The notes under the pieces are model-generated. The model searched no databases. It was not told where the DNA came from and saw only the letters and a program-made list of their open reading frames with translations. From Gambelia wislizenii (Eukaryota; Chordata; Lepidosauria; Squamata; Crotaphytidae): DNA of 64,000 nt. The DNA is taken from assembly GCA_030847615.1 (NCBI GenBank), contig JAUMIR010000001.1, positions 260,523,187 through 260,587,186 of the forward strand. Reading direction: 5' to 3'. The position numbers and the translations under genes are program-made. Within the stretch, counting starts at the first letter, position 1; every line of letters starts with the position of its first letter. Below are positions 53,546 through 61,236 of the stretch, one piece after another.

Positions 53546-56536
53546 ATTTTTAATCCCCAAACCTGCCATTTTCTCCATTGTGACACTTTTGGTAGCCGTT
53601 TTGGTTGATTTTTGTCCATTTCTTTTAAAAAAATTGCTTTGGGATTCCCCCCAGCAGGCTGGAGGTTCTGCTGCATTTGCAGGCTATTTTGGTGATTTCA
53701 GATAGTTTTTCAGGTGAAAAAAAATCACCCCCAAATTGCTGTGAACATTTTTTAAATGGGGGTGGGCCGGGACCACTAATAGAGTTTTGGGGTGGGAAAA
53801 TGGGGTTCAGGGACTGTATGCAAGGGACTGAAAGCAAGGCGCCCGGGTGACATCTGTGGGCACATTGTAAAATTTAAAATCCTACCATTACTAGAATTCT
53901 GAATTCTGGGTGGTGCCAGTGAGTGCAGCACCAACCTCCCCACTTCAGACCTCCTTTAACTGCAGTGCACCAAAGGGAACAGGGACAGGATGGAACAGAT
54001 GTTGAAAATATGTTCTTTCCCTCATTTGACTTTAACTGCCTTAGATTGAAATGCCCAAACAGGAGTTTAACTCTTAATTTACAGGCGAGATATTCAAGTA
54101 CTGGAGAAGAATCTAACCTACACTTGGACAAGAGGAAGAAAAAGCTATCCCAAGAAATAAACATAATTTAATGAAGAAAAGTAAAATGAAAGAAGAAAAT
54201 CAAATGAGCAATTGGGGTGGGGGTAATTTCCTCATTTTATCTAATCAACAAACTTAAATTCAGAAGTTATGTCATTTCCATAGTTTCCTCTCAAAAAAAC
54301 AGAAATATAGTTTAGGTCTCTGAAGATGAAATACTACATCTGACAAGACACAGAAGAAACTCCGTCTGACAGTATTACAAACTGAGAATTTAGCCCCATG
54401 AGTATTTCAGCCTTAGTGGGCCAGTATGGTATAGTGGCTTGAGTGTCATGATAGAACTATGGGAGAGCAGTCTTTGAATCTCCATCAGCCATGGAACTCC
54501 ACTGGATGACCTTGGACACCTCACACTCTCTCATCCTAAAAGGAAGGCAATGACAAACTTCTTCTGAATAAATATTACTAAAAGAACCTTATGACAGGGT
54601 GGCCATAAGTCAGAGCTGACAGTAACAAATATCAACCTTCCTGTCTTACCAGGAAGGCAGTAGAGGAATGCCCTTATGACTATCAAACTGACAAAAGTGG
54701 TAATTTTTATTTAGTGATCATATGCCATCTCAGAAGAACAGCACAAAAGCAGAAATCTTGCTATCTCCAATATAGTTTGTTGCCTATATTGGCAACAAAC
54801 GCATGTGCAACAGATAATTCTAAACCTCTCCTGCTTTTGTTTCCTGAGAAATTATTCTTGCCACTATGGATAATCAAGACAAGTGTCTCTTTTCAAGCTT
54901 ATTCAAAAATGGTGCCCCCCACAATCACAGAAATGTTGTTGTTGTGTGCCTTCAAGTCTCAAATTCTGGCAACTGTAAGGCGACCCCTATCACAGGGTTT
55001 TCTTGGCATGATTTGCTCAAAAGGGTTTTGTTCAAACGATAGGAGTGAGTGTATGTTATCCTGTTAGTAATAATGAAGAACAATATGAGTGTTTTATAAG
55101 TATGTTCTTGATTTTGTTGCGCTGGAAGTCATGTATATCGTGTTTGCATTTGTTAAGGGGGGGTGAGATTAGGGGTTGTATTTATATATGTTTGGTATGT
55201 TGTGTTCACGTTTGTTACGAATCTGTAAAAAACAATAAAAATAATTACCCCCCAAAAGGAGGACTGCCTTTGCCTTCCTATAAGGCTGAGAGTGTGTGAC
55301 TTCCCTAAGATCACCCAGTGAGTTTCCATGGCCGACAGAGATTCGAACCCTGGTCTCCAGAGTCACAGCCCAATGCTCAAACGACTACACCGCTGGCTCT
55401 ATTTTATTTTTAGATATAAATGCACTATTGCTTAGGCATACATGACGTTACATTTGTGAAGGCAAGGAAAGTTTTACCAGGTTTGCACTGACCTCTTCGT
55501 GATAATCTTCATTTTTGTTATGGTCCTTGTGAACATGCTTCTTCATGCCATTCTGATTATGAGGTGCTTCACGCTTGCTAGCATGCCGATAGCTGGCCCC
55601 GTTAGCAGGATCTGGGTCTTGCTGCCCACGAGTGGCTGAATGGTCATTATCATGAAAGCGCACGTGCGAGAGAGACCCTTCATGCACATGGTCTTCTTTT
55701 TGAACACGATTGTGTTTGTATTGCTCATCGGAGTCATGATCAGGAGTAAAATCTTGTGTTGCTTCAATCGAGGTCTCACTGCTCTTCTTCTTGTCTCTCC
55801 GCCTCTTCTTTTCTTTGCACGGCTTTATTTCACAGTGTTCTTGAGTAGTGTTGGTTTCTGTTGAAGGCTCGTGACTTGGTTCTCCATGATCACCAGCACT
55901 AATGGAGTCATTATGAGAATGATGACTACCGTTATGGCCGAGGTGGTGGTGTGGGTGTTGGCAGCGGCAGCGCTGGCGGTGTCTGTGATGTTCATTATGG
56001 CCATGGTTGTGTTTTCCACCAGGTTTTAGAGATGGCTCTGTTACTTCTTTTTCAGGGTCACACTTCTGGTTCCTTTTGGGAGGCCCTTCATTCACAGTCT
56101 GGTTTTCTGAACCTGAGTGACTATGGGGATGGGGATGGCTGTGGGGATGAGAATGCTTTCCTTCTTGTACCTCTATTAGATCTAAGTGAGAAACATGGTC
56201 GTGACCAATGTCCTCATGATTTATTTCCACCACTTTGACTTCGCCAAGCCCAAGGTTCATCAGCAATTTCTCCAGACCCCAAAAATGCAATTTCCCATTT
56301 TCACCATAACACTCAAAGAGTTTTTCAATGTAATACTTCTGTTCCTCTTCTGCTTCCTTACTTGGTGCAGGTTCTGTCCTTCCGTTCTGGAGATACGGCA
56401 TATCTGATATCTGATCGCTATTGTGGTTGTTACTTTGGCCCCTTTCACTACCATGGCCATGGCAATGGTGGCACTGATGAAAGACAAATGTCAGCAAACA
56501 TATGAGGCAAAACTGTGTGTGCATATGTACCGTCAT
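24951..56536 (-). CDS. SLC39A10: SLC39A10 / ZIP10 zinc transporter, complete coding region (9 exons, 855 aa)
   Basis: Plasma-membrane LIV-1 subfamily ZIP transporter importing Zn2+ into the cytosol. Exons in transcript order: 56536-55493, 53337-53130, 47231-47062, 45753-45532, 36235-36115, 31953-31582, 29896-29816, 27224-27034, 25109-24951. They total 2,568 nt and join in frame. Landmarks: N-terminal hydrophobic signal (LICLLTFVF), His-rich ectodomain, CPALL motif (residues 376-380), His-rich cytosolic loop ([13 protein letters not shown]), metal-site motifs HNFSDG (704-709, TM4) and HELPHE (733-738, TM5), C-terminal TM helices. Human ZIP10 is 831 residues; the N-terminal ectodomain differs most. 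No stop or frameshift was seen, so this looks like a working gene. Confidence 0.96.
25110..27033 (-). other. SLC39A10 intron containing a large hairpin
   Basis: 1.9 kb. The main content is a 607-bp foldback (25539-26145). From 26150 to 27030 nothing was recognised. Confidence 0.65.
25539..26145. repeat. Large near-perfect foldback (213-221-bp arms)
   Basis: The arms 25539-25759 and 25933-26145 are inverted copies with few differences: CTGGCCTGCTTGG against CCAAGCAGGCCAG at the outer ends, and CAGTTTGCTGAACATTTTT against AAAAATGTTCAGCAAACTG at the inner ends. The spacer is 173 bp. A single arm copy occurs at 17807-17898, so it is an interspersed family, class unknown. In the SLC39A10 transcript it would form a long duplex. 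Confidence 0.85.
27034..27224 (-). CDS. SLC39A10: SLC39A10 coding exon 8 (TM6-TM7)
   Basis: 191 nt. The acceptor CAG is at 27225-27227; the donor GTAAGA begins at 27033. It encodes [40 protein letters not shown] and [16 protein letters not shown]. It starts after one base of a glycine codon and ends in phase 0. Confidence 0.96.
27300..27307. repeat. 8-bp target site duplication (left)
   Basis: CCTTACAG, repeated exactly at 27987-27994. Confidence 0.8.
27455..27559. repeat. (AC)n and (GT)n tracts in opposite orientation
   Basis: About 11 AC units (27455-27476) and about 21 GT units (27518-27559) separated by about 40 bp. They are complementary and can form a hairpin. Confidence 0.9.
27876..27902. 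repeat. (GT)n microsatellite
   Basis: About 13 GT units within the hAT-type element. Confidence 0.9.
27987..27994. repeat. 8-bp target site duplication (right)
   Basis: CCTTACAG, identical to 27300-27307. Confidence 0.8.
29816..29896 (-). CDS. SLC39A10: SLC39A10 coding exon 7 (TM5, HELPHE metal site)
   Basis: 81 nt. The acceptor CAG is at 29897-29899; the donor GTAATC begins at 29815. It encodes [19 protein letters not shown], then HELPHEL, the HEXPHE variant of the ZIP binuclear metal centre typical of the LIV-1 subfamily. Both junctions fall inside glycine codons. Confidence 0.96.
29897..31581 (-). other. SLC39A10 intron; no recognised feature
   Basis: 1.7 kb with no repeat or coding segment I can name. 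The open frames seen here have no family resemblance. Confidence 0.55.
31582..31953 (-). CDS. SLC39A10: SLC39A10 coding exon 6 (His-rich loop and TM4)
   Basis: 372 nt. The acceptor CAG is at 31954-31956; the donor GTAAGC begins at 31581. It encodes [15 protein letters not shown], a cytosolic loop with the histidine cluster [20 protein letters not shown], and [20 protein letters not shown]. The loop between TM3 and TM4 is thought to bind zinc; HNFSD provides transport-site ligands in ZIP proteins. Confidence 0.96.
31954..36114 (-). other. SLC39A10 intron with CR1 fragment
   Basis: 4.2 kb. A 3' CR1 fragment occupies 32282-32905. From 32910 to 36110 nothing recognisable was found. Confidence 0.6.
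32282..32905 (-). mobile_element. CR1 LINE 3' fragment, minus orientation
   Basis: On the + strand it starts at the CR1 terminus AATCATAGAATTGTAGAGTT and runs through AGTCCAACCCCCTGCCATGC, CAGCCTCTGTTTAAAGACC, GGTGGAATCTCTG, CAGGGCTATCATATCACC and GGACACAGTATTCTAGGTGA, the usual order of inverted CR1 3' sequence. 5'-truncated and decayed; in sense orientation relative to SLC39A10. Confidence 0.88.
36115..36235 (-). CDS. SLC39A10: SLC39A10 coding exon 5
   Basis: 121 nt. The acceptor CAG is at 36236-36238; the donor GTAACC begins at 36114. It encodes [20 protein letters not shown] and [20 protein letters not shown], the conserved start of the TM3-TM4 cytosolic loop. It ends one base into a glycine codon. 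Confidence 0.95.
36525..36738 (+). repeat. tRNA-derived SINE, plus orientation
   Basis: The head GAGCCCTGGTGGCACAGTGG with a B-box-like GAGTTTGATCCTGC is followed by GGGGGCAATTAGCTAATACA and a terminal AAATGTAACTGCTATTGTT. Same family as 2809-3077. Confidence 0.75.
38250..38945 (+). mobile_element. L2/CR1-clade LINE 3' end, split by a MITE
   Basis: The translated part reads [20 protein letters not shown] then [11 protein letters not shown], the conserved C-terminal RT-ORF tail of L2-like LINEs. The 3' UTR resumes at 38789 after the MITE insertion (38570-38786) and ends with GTTGGGAGAAAGGCAGAATA followed by ATA repeats at 38930-38945. 5'-truncated. Confidence 0.75.
38570..38786. mobile_element. 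pogo-like MITE (copy 2) inside the LINE
   Basis: Bounded by TA on both sides (38568-38569 and 38787-38788). The left end CACGTTGCCCTCCGTAACTG and the inverse of the right end ATGGGGATTGACCTG form imperfect inverted repeats. The interior GATATGGGAAACCATGGATA fits the family. Confidence 0.65.
38950..39165. mobile_element. Foldback hAT-like MITE (copy 2)
   Basis: CCTATCCTATGGAGTCCTTG and TTTGTAGTTTGG on the left are inverted on the right as CCAAACTACAAAACCCAGGA and TTTCATAGGATGAAGCC. The right end is TTGTGTAGTGTGAAAGCGCC. The left end abuts the ATA/GTA microsatellite at the LINE tail. Confidence 0.7.
39328..39553. mobile_element. Foldback hAT-like MITE (copy 3)
   Basis: GGGCACTTTCACACTACATA at the left; GCTGCATCCTACGGAATCCT is inverted as GGATTCCATAGGAGGCAGC on the right. 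Same family as 6077-6291 and 38950-39165. Confidence 0.72.
40095..40111. mobile_element. pogo-like MITE (copy 3), left end, split by the DIRS element
   Basis: CAGCTAGCCCTCCATAT after a TA. It continues, after 4.7 kb of DIRS sequence, at 44813 with CCATGGATTCAG, exactly as in unsplit family members. Confidence 0.75.
40112..40314. repeat. DIRS left inverted terminal repeat
   Basis: Begins GGACAGGTTGCTTACCTG. From 40160 it is an inverted copy of the right end, sharing GGCAGAACATGTTTTGCAAC and GGTGGTAACTCCGCCCATC. Confidence 0.88.
40397..40491. repeat. DIRS internal complementary region
   Basis: 40397-40453 is the reverse complement of the left end (40112-40168) with about three mismatches. 40454-40491 is the reverse complement of the right end (44775-44812) with one mismatch. 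The junction CCTGTCC/ATCTTCTTC at 40453/40454 predicts termini GGACAGG and GAAGAAGAT, which is what is found. Confidence 0.9.
40515..41830 (-). pseudogene. DIRS reverse transcriptase / RNase H, frameshifted
   Basis: Minus-strand frames in order: [13 protein letters not shown] and [10 protein letters not shown] (RT start), [20 protein letters not shown] (RT motif A region), [12 protein letters not shown] (catalytic YxDD), [14 protein letters not shown] (thumb side), then RNase [33 protein letters not shown] and, in another frame, [16 protein letters not shown]. At least three frameshifts and a stop after GGE interrupt it. It ends in EWKL a few bases before the internal complementary region; the recombinase that should follow is missing. 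Confidence 0.85.
42000..44388 (-). pseudogene. DIRS gag-like ORF, frameshifted
   Basis: Starts near 44388 with [14 protein letters not shown] and [13 protein letters not shown] (a CX2CX4H cluster as in DIRS gag-like proteins), then [17 protein letters not shown] and low-complexity Ser/Pro-rich sequence. It continues in other frames (43657-43034, 43218-42382, 42578-42000) with [20 protein letters not shown] and FEYTYSQ-like segments. Several frameshifts separate the pieces. Confidence 0.7.
44636..44812. repeat. DIRS right inverted terminal repeat
   Basis: Ends CCATGAAGAAGAT. Its inverse matches 40160-40314 over about 150 bp including AAATCCCCT(C/T)AGTTCCTT. On the minus strand this is the upstream, promoter-side end of the element. 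Confidence 0.88.
44813..45021. mobile_element. pogo-like MITE (copy 3), right part
   Basis: Continues from 40111: CCATGGATTCAGTATTCACA ... AAATATTCCCCCGC ... TAATGGGATTTCAGCATCC ... GGGCCTACTG, followed by TA (45022-45023). Confidence 0.78.
45209..45455. mobile_element. pogo-like MITE (copy 4)
   Basis: CAGTCAGCCCTCTATCCACA after a TA (45207-45208), with GGAAATATTCCAAAG, TAATGGGACTTGAACATCC and CCTGGAACCAAATCCCAGCA. The right end runs into an A-run and (GA)n. It lies only about 77 bp from a coding exon of SLC39A10. Confidence 0.75.
45455..45519. repeat. A-run plus (GA)n next to an SLC39A10 5' splice site
   Basis: About 15 A followed by about 25 GA units. On the SLC39A10 strand it is a (CT)n then T-rich tract beginning 12 nt inside the intron after the donor at 45531. 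Confidence 0.92.
45532..45753 (-). CDS. SLC39A10: SLC39A10 coding exon 4 (His-rich segment and TM3)
   Basis: 222 nt, 74 codons, phase 0 at both ends. The acceptor is TAG (45754-45756); the donor GTATGT begins at 45531. It encodes [51 protein letters not shown] and [17 protein letters not shown]: a short His-rich loop then TM3. Confidence 0.96.
45754..47061 (-). other. SLC39A10 intron; no recognised feature
   Basis: 1.3 kb with no repeat or coding segment I can name. Confidence 0.6.
47062..47231 (-). CDS. SLC39A10: SLC39A10 coding exon 3 (TM1-TM2)
   Basis: 170 nt. The acceptor CAG is at 47232-47234; the donor GTAAGT begins at 47061. It encodes [39 protein letters not shown] and [15 protein letters not shown], a conserved ZIP core. 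Confidence 0.96.
47232..53129 (-). other. SLC39A10 intron; little recognised
   Basis: 5.9 kb. I recognise a possible retroposed 3' end with AATAAA and A-run at about 51350-51475, half of a palindromic MITE near 52205-52255, and a short alternating GC/purine-pyrimidine tract at 49698-49735. Most of it (47240-51340, 51480-53120) shows no nameable feature. Confidence 0.55.
51350..51475 (+). repeat. Possible retroposed 3' end with poly(A)-like tail
   Basis: GTTTAAATACAGCACAATAAAC followed by a T-run and then an A-run. It looks like a retroposon or transcript 3' end, but no family is recognised. Confidence 0.3.
53130..53337 (-). CDS. SLC39A10: SLC39A10 coding exon 2 (CPALL region)
   Basis: 208 nt. 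The acceptor CAG is at 53338-53340; the donor GTAAGA begins at 53129. It encodes [36 protein letters not shown] (the CPALL motif of LIV-1 ZIP ectodomains) and [19 protein letters not shown]. It ends one base into an alanine codon completed by the next exon (GASAWICG). Confidence 0.95.
53509..53545. repeat. (TG)n(AG)n microsatellite
   Basis: Compound dinucleotide tract. Confidence 0.92.
54417..54630 (+). repeat. tRNA-derived SINE, plus orientation
   Basis: The head GGGCCAGTATGGTATAGTGG is followed by a diverged B box (GTCTTTGAATCTCC), CCATGGAACTCCACTGGATG and a tail GGCCATAAGTCAGAGCTGAC. It is a plus-strand relative of 54935-55402. Confidence 0.75.
54935..55402 (-). repeat. tRNA-derived SINE, minus orientation, with nested insertion
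   Basis: The plus strand begins GTTGTTGTGTGCCTTCAAGTC and ends with the inverse of a tRNA-like head: AGATTCGAACCCTGGTCTCC (B box inverse GGTTCGAATC) and CGACTACACCGCTGGCT. Between 55025 and 55252 it is interrupted by a foreign segment. Confidence 0.8.
55025..55252 (+). mobile_element. L1-like LINE 3' end nested in the SINE
   Basis: 228 bp ending TCTGTAAAAAACAATAAAAATAA, like L1-type 3' ends. It is flanked by CAAAAGG at 55018-55024 and 55253-55259, a plausible target duplication. The LINE class is inferred from the tail only. Confidence 0.55.
55493..56536 (-). CDS. SLC39A10: SLC39A10 coding exon 1 (signal peptide and His-rich ectodomain)
   Basis: 1,044 nt, 348 codons. The start ATG is at 56536-56534 ([10 protein letters not shown], matching the conserved ZIP10 N-terminus), nine bases after the acceptor CAG (56546-56548). 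It encodes a hydrophobic signal segment, [37 protein letters not shown], many HSHPH-type repeats, several NXT/S sites and basic clusters. The donor is GTCAGT at 55492-55487; homology to other ZIP10 proteins supports this site (EE followed by CLNVTQ). Confidence 0.94.
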
Positions 56537-56545
56537 TTCTATTTT
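56537..56545 (-). other. SLC39A10: SLC39A10 5' UTR remnant in the first coding exon
   Basis: Nine non-coding bases between the acceptor CAG and the ATG. The preceding non-coding exon(s) and the promoter were not found up to 64,000. Confidence 0.75.
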
Positions 56546-59462
56546 CTGCAACAGAAGAAAAAAAAATCTAGCTGTTACATTATCTTAGGTTGGATAACCC
56601 CAGCTTATCTCTAACAAACACATCTTCATAGTGGTATGAAAGCGACAAGATCAAACCCTTAATAGCAAACTAAATAGGAATTTCTCTTATCAACCACTGT
56701 TGATAAATTTAGATGAGAAAGATTGTCAATTCTAATTTATATTCTACTTTGTCAAATGGATATGCACTCTAGGCAGGGTGCCACAAAGCTCTCAGCTACA
56801 TCTTTGGTACAACAGAGTAACACAGCTATTCCTATGGAATTTATTGGCAACTTTTGAAGAAGCAGATATAAGGAACAAATGAACTACAAATATATGCTCA
56901 AAAGCTGTCCCCTTTAATTATGGCAAAGCAATCAACACCTGAAGACTATATGTACGTCAGACAGATAGCAATTTCTTTGATACACCATGAGCTGAGGTTC
57001 AAATAAAAAAAATCTAATTACAAGAGGAGGAGAGGGAAACCCCTCAATTTTACTTAATTAAAAGGTCTGAGAATCAAAGCATTTTTCAGTAAAAGTTGAA
57101 AGTGAAAGTGAGTCATAGCTTTTCTAATAAATGCCCATTCATTAGAACACTGCACAGTTCCAAGCCCCAAAGTAGCATAATTATTTCATCACGCCCAAAT
57201 TAGGATTCTTACACCTCTCTCTCTCCCCCCCACCACTCTCTGTGTGTGAATCATACACTTAACAAATAGAAGACAAGTGCACATACTTAATACTGAAAGT
57301 AAACTCTCCCAATCAGAACACGGAACAAAACTGTTTTCAAGGCCTCTACTCAAAACTCATGACAACAAAACTTACCTGTTCCATTTTTATAAACCTAGAC
57401 TGATGTCCCACTAATCTCACTGATGTTCTATGCTGCCAATATGAAAAAAAGCTGAAATTTGTTCAAATGAAGAAGTCAGCATCATTTTCAAAAAGGTTAC
57501 ACAGTCTTTTATAGTCTTAACAGACTTTAAAAAAAAATCAGACTCCTCAGAACATGCAGCAAATTATTTTGAACCTATGCCCTTTGTTGTCTTATGCTCA
57601 ACTAGAGAAAAATACCCACGTGGAGAACAGATGCAAAACATACAACGCTTGTATGACCCCACAAACTGAGTCACATGGAAATTCCAAGAGATTCATGAGG
57701 AACACAGGGGAAAACCAACCAGAACAACATCCAGTTACAGTACTTATATATACCCAATCCCAATCCCTCTGTTCCCAAGAGCTTTAAACAAAGATGCAAC
57801 CTGCCTGCAAGGCAGAATTAGCTGGCATATAATAACTTAAAGCCAAGACAAGTTTAAAATCTGCAGTTTCTCCACCCAAATCAGCAATCTAACCTCTACA
57901 GAAGGTGTACTCATGTGCATTACACAGTAAAGTGTAAATTTTTCTAGAAGGATGATTTTCTCTTTTTCCCAAATGCAATAATAAATCATGCTGGATGCAC
58001 TCACAATTCTTAACCCAATGGCCCAACCCAGCAGCTTCTTACATGTTTGCCATCTCAAGTGTAGACATGGGACTCCTTTGACTAACAAAGGATGAGCCAT
58101 TCACTGTAGTGGGGTGGGGTGGAGGAGAGAAGCATGGTTACAAGCAGCTTCCTTTGGGAAAAGAGCTGAGCTGACCTCCATGTTCACAAGATGGGTCTGT
58201 GAAGAATATTCAAGAACTCAGGTTCAGAGTATGAAGTTCTGGACCTCCAAAAACTTCCTAAAACTAACTAAAGACCATTGACATGAGCAGTAGGCATTCC
58301 TTCTTGGGAATCCTATGAATTAGGGACTCCATTCACTCAACACAAAACAGCCTTCACCGGCTTGCTGGGAGGGCAGAATGCAACAATGCCATGTTACAAG
58401 CGTGATAATAAATCAGACTGGGTATTGAAATGCCTGTGGATGATGAATGTAAGTTTCTTGTTTAAACTTTGCCTCCACTGTATATCAAAGAGTTCACCTG
58501 TAGAAGTCTTAATTAGATGCCAAATCTAACACATAGGTTTGGTCCAGCCTAGTAAATCAGATCACAAAATCTACTAGTGGGGGAAAGTTTTTACCATGTC
58601 TCCATCTGACCCGTGGATAAGCAGAAGCCTTATTCACTCCCTTCTTCCCTTGTAGAAATGTAGGCTTTTAGCCTCTTCTTTTGAGAAGCCCTTGATCAAG
58701 CTTTGGCTGGTGAAAGAAGGGAAGGAATGATTTCCCCTCACTTAGACAGCTCTGGGTACTGCCATGCTAGTCACCAAGATAAAGGAAGATGCCAAGTGGG
58801 CATTCAAGTGAGGGCAGAGCTCCACACATGGTAATGCACATTATCCTTGGTTGCTTATGGCTATCAGGCAAGTTGCTGGATACAGCTTGCCTCAAAGCTT
58901 TGTTTTTCTGAGCTATTAAGACTTTCTTACTAGGAAGTCGGGGAAGATGCTTCAGGTTTAAGTTGAAGAAGGAAGTCTACCTGTTTATGCAATTTCTTTC
59001 ACTGACCCTAAGGTCAGTGTCTGTTTCCAAGGCAGCATGAAACTACTGGGGCCATTTAATGTATCGAGGCCTTACTGTCTCCATCTTGCCACACAACCTC
59101 TGTGAATGACGTAAATGGGCTGTTTATGAATACGGCGGAAGACAAATATCAAATGGCTGCACTGCTTCGGTTTGAATTATCACACAGCCTAAGTTAAACA
59201 GCAGAACTGTTTTTACAAAAATAAGTTCTCCTTTTGAACAACATGTTCTTCTCCGCAAAGCACAGACAGAGGAAGATCATTCCAAAAAAAAGGGAACATA
59301 AATTCCTTGCCAGCCCTGCTGTCCCATTGGCTGGGAGGCACCCACAGCAAGGCTGGAATCAGAAAGTGCCTAAGGATGAAACACTGAGTTAAGAGACAAA
59401 ATAGAAAACACACAACAGTACACTCACAGCTGCTTGTGGGGTAGCTAACATGCACAAACACA

Positions 59463-59470
59463 ATCTGGAA
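59463..59470. repeat. 8-bp target site duplication (left)
   Basis: ATCTGGAA, exact copy at 60072-60079. Confidence 0.88.
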
Positions 59471-60071
59471 CAGTGATTCTTAACCTGTAGCCTGTGGACT
59501 CCCAGCAGGCCACAATGTCCTCACGGGGGGGGGGGGGGCTTGAAGGCTGCTCGGCCCACCTCTTTCCTGCAGTGGAGCGGCCACACGAGGAACCAAGGCA
59601 AAGGCCATTCAATCCACTCCACCCACAAACATGAAGGAAGAAAACAGGAGAAAAGTCTTTCCTCCCCCTCCAGTGCCTCTGAGGGAAGGTTTAATGGATG
59701 GTGTAACTGTATTATTGTTGTTGTTGTTAGAATCATAAGAGTTGGAAGAGACCTCAAGGGCCATCCAGTCCAATCCCCTGCCATGCAGGAACACAAAATC
59801 AAATCATTCCCGACAGATGGCCATCCCGCCCCTGTTTAAAAATCTCCAAAGAAGGAGACTCCACCACACTACGAGACAGTGTATTCCACTTCTGAGCAGA
59901 TGTAACTGTCAGGAAATTCTTCCTAATGTTTAGGTGGAATCTCTTTTCCTGTAGTTTGAACCCAGTTTGTTGTTGTTATTAGGGTTTTAAATCTTGAGTT
60001 AAGCCTTTGGGTCTGCAGCAACAAAAAATATTTAAAGGGGTCCTCAGTAAAGAAAAGGTTAAGAACCACTG
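59471..60071. mobile_element. hAT-type DNA transposon, non-autonomous, hosting a CR1 fragment
   Basis: 601 bp. The left terminus CAGTGATTCTTAACCTGTAG and the inverse of the right terminus, CAGTGGTTCTTAACCTTTTC, are matching terminal inverted repeats starting CAG, as in hAT elements. Exact 8-bp duplications flank it. No transposase is present. A CR1 3' fragment (59731-59973) sits in the middle. Confidence 0.88.
59731..59973 (-). mobile_element. CR1 LINE 3' fragment inside the hAT element
   Basis: AGAATCATAAGAGTTGGAAG, AGTCCAATCCCCTGCCATGC, GGAGACTCCACCACACTACG and GGTGGAATCTCTTTTCC follow inverted CR1 order. GTTGTTGTT runs lie at both edges. Confidence 0.85.
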
Positions 60072-60079
60072 ATCTGGAA
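60072..60079. repeat. 8-bp target site duplication (right)
   Basis: ATCTGGAA, identical to 59463-59470. Confidence 0.88.
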
Positions 60080-60848
60080 GGTTTGTTTTTTTTTTACATT
60101 ATATATCTAACTAAAAGAGTGAAGCAAATCTGTTCAGTTAGGGCCAAAGACTTGTTTGCTACAAGCAAAGCTGCTATCTGCTCCTTATGTGAAGCCTCAA
60201 AATGCAGACCACTCCATCTGTACTACTCAAAATGTTATCAAGCATTTCCTTACCAAGCCCCAAAGGGCAAAAATACCCCATCTGTAATCATTCTAAGGGT
60301 CACCAAGAATTTCTCTGTCAAGATCTTACCCCTGACTCAAGTATGATCCTAATCCTTTCCAGTAGCTCATGATCACTTTCATGTGACTTATCACATGCAG
60401 CAGAACTAAGACCATACTTGGAAACGTAGTCATGCATCCCTAATTTTAGGTTGTACCTTTTCTCTGGTACAGACATCATGTCTGGGGAGCATAGAAATCA
60501 GCTTGCATTCTGACTGCAGTCATGATTTAGCCCTGGCTGAGTGAGTGGACAGGGAACAGACTGTACCTATCTGGAGTGTAACACATCTTACTCCATGATC
60601 ACATGTGCAAACTCCCTTCCTCACACTCAGTTCAATATGAAAACCTTTCCTCTGTATGTCAAGTTTTTTCTCCCTTGCTTACTTCCTTTCTTTTATTTTA
60701 AAAGTGTGCAGATTGGAATTTTTAGAGCATAAGGCAAATGCTACAGAAGACCAGAGGAGCTGGGAAAAGGGATCAACAGTTGGTGGAGCTGGACTGAGCA
60801 GAGTCTGTGGGAGAGAGAAAGGGATGTTGGTCTTACCTGTGATATTTC

Positions 60849-60876
60849 CAGCAGAGAAGAGAGGAACATCCTCTAA
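60849..60876 (+). repeat. Direct repeat upstream of the DIRS-like remnant (copy 1)
   Basis: CAGCAGAGAAGAGAGGAACA followed by TCCTCTAA. It recurs at 61213-61236. A nearby GGTCTTACCTG (from about 60829) is inverted at about 61190 as CAGGTAAGATC. Confidence 0.65.
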
Positions 60877-61212
60877 CTCAGGTTGCTCCTCCCACTTGCT
60901 CCAATAGGCAGGAAAAAGAAAGAACTTCTGGTATCCCCATATTGGGGAACAATCCCTAGAAAGTCAGTCACTAACACAGCCAAAGAGATAAATGCTTCAG
61001 TACATTTTTTTAAATTATTGCTTGCAGAATATACTGAACTAGGTCAGAAAGAGGAAGGAAGAAACAGCTGGTGACATGATTCACTCTCCTATTAGGAGAG
61101 AACTAGGTACAGTCAGGTTAATATTCCCGCCTGCATCCATCCAGGTGGGTCAGATGTTCGCCTTTATTTTCTGGAAATGAATGAATCTCAGGTAAGATCA
61201 ACGTTCCTTTCT

Positions 61213-61236
61213 CAGCAGAGAAGGAACATTCTCTAA
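61213..61236 (+). repeat. Direct repeat upstream of the DIRS-like remnant (copy 2)
   Basis: CAGCAGAGAAGGAACATTCT followed by CTAA. With the preceding GTTCCTTTCTCA it forms a near-perfect palindrome centred at about 61214, reminiscent of a DIRS end-to-end junction. Confidence 0.65.

Larger units (their letters stand above)
53338..55492 (-). other. SLC39A10 intron with two SINEs
   Basis: 2.2 kb. It holds a (TG)n(AG)n tract (53509-53545), a plus-oriented SINE (54417-54630) and a minus-oriented SINE containing an L1-like insertion (54935-55402). From 53550 to 54410 nothing was recognised. Confidence 0.65.

Noticed and set aside
55320..55402. Possible tRNA gene on the minus strand (GGTTCGAATC B box)
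   Set aside because: It is the pol III head of a SINE; no cloverleaf with a proper anticodon arm is supported.
60829..60850. A minus-strand GTAAGA donor-like site that might end a 5' UTR exon of SLC39A10
   Set aside because: The motif recurs inverted near 61190 as part of a repeat pair linked to the DIRS-like relic, so repeat origin is more likely; no cDNA evidence.
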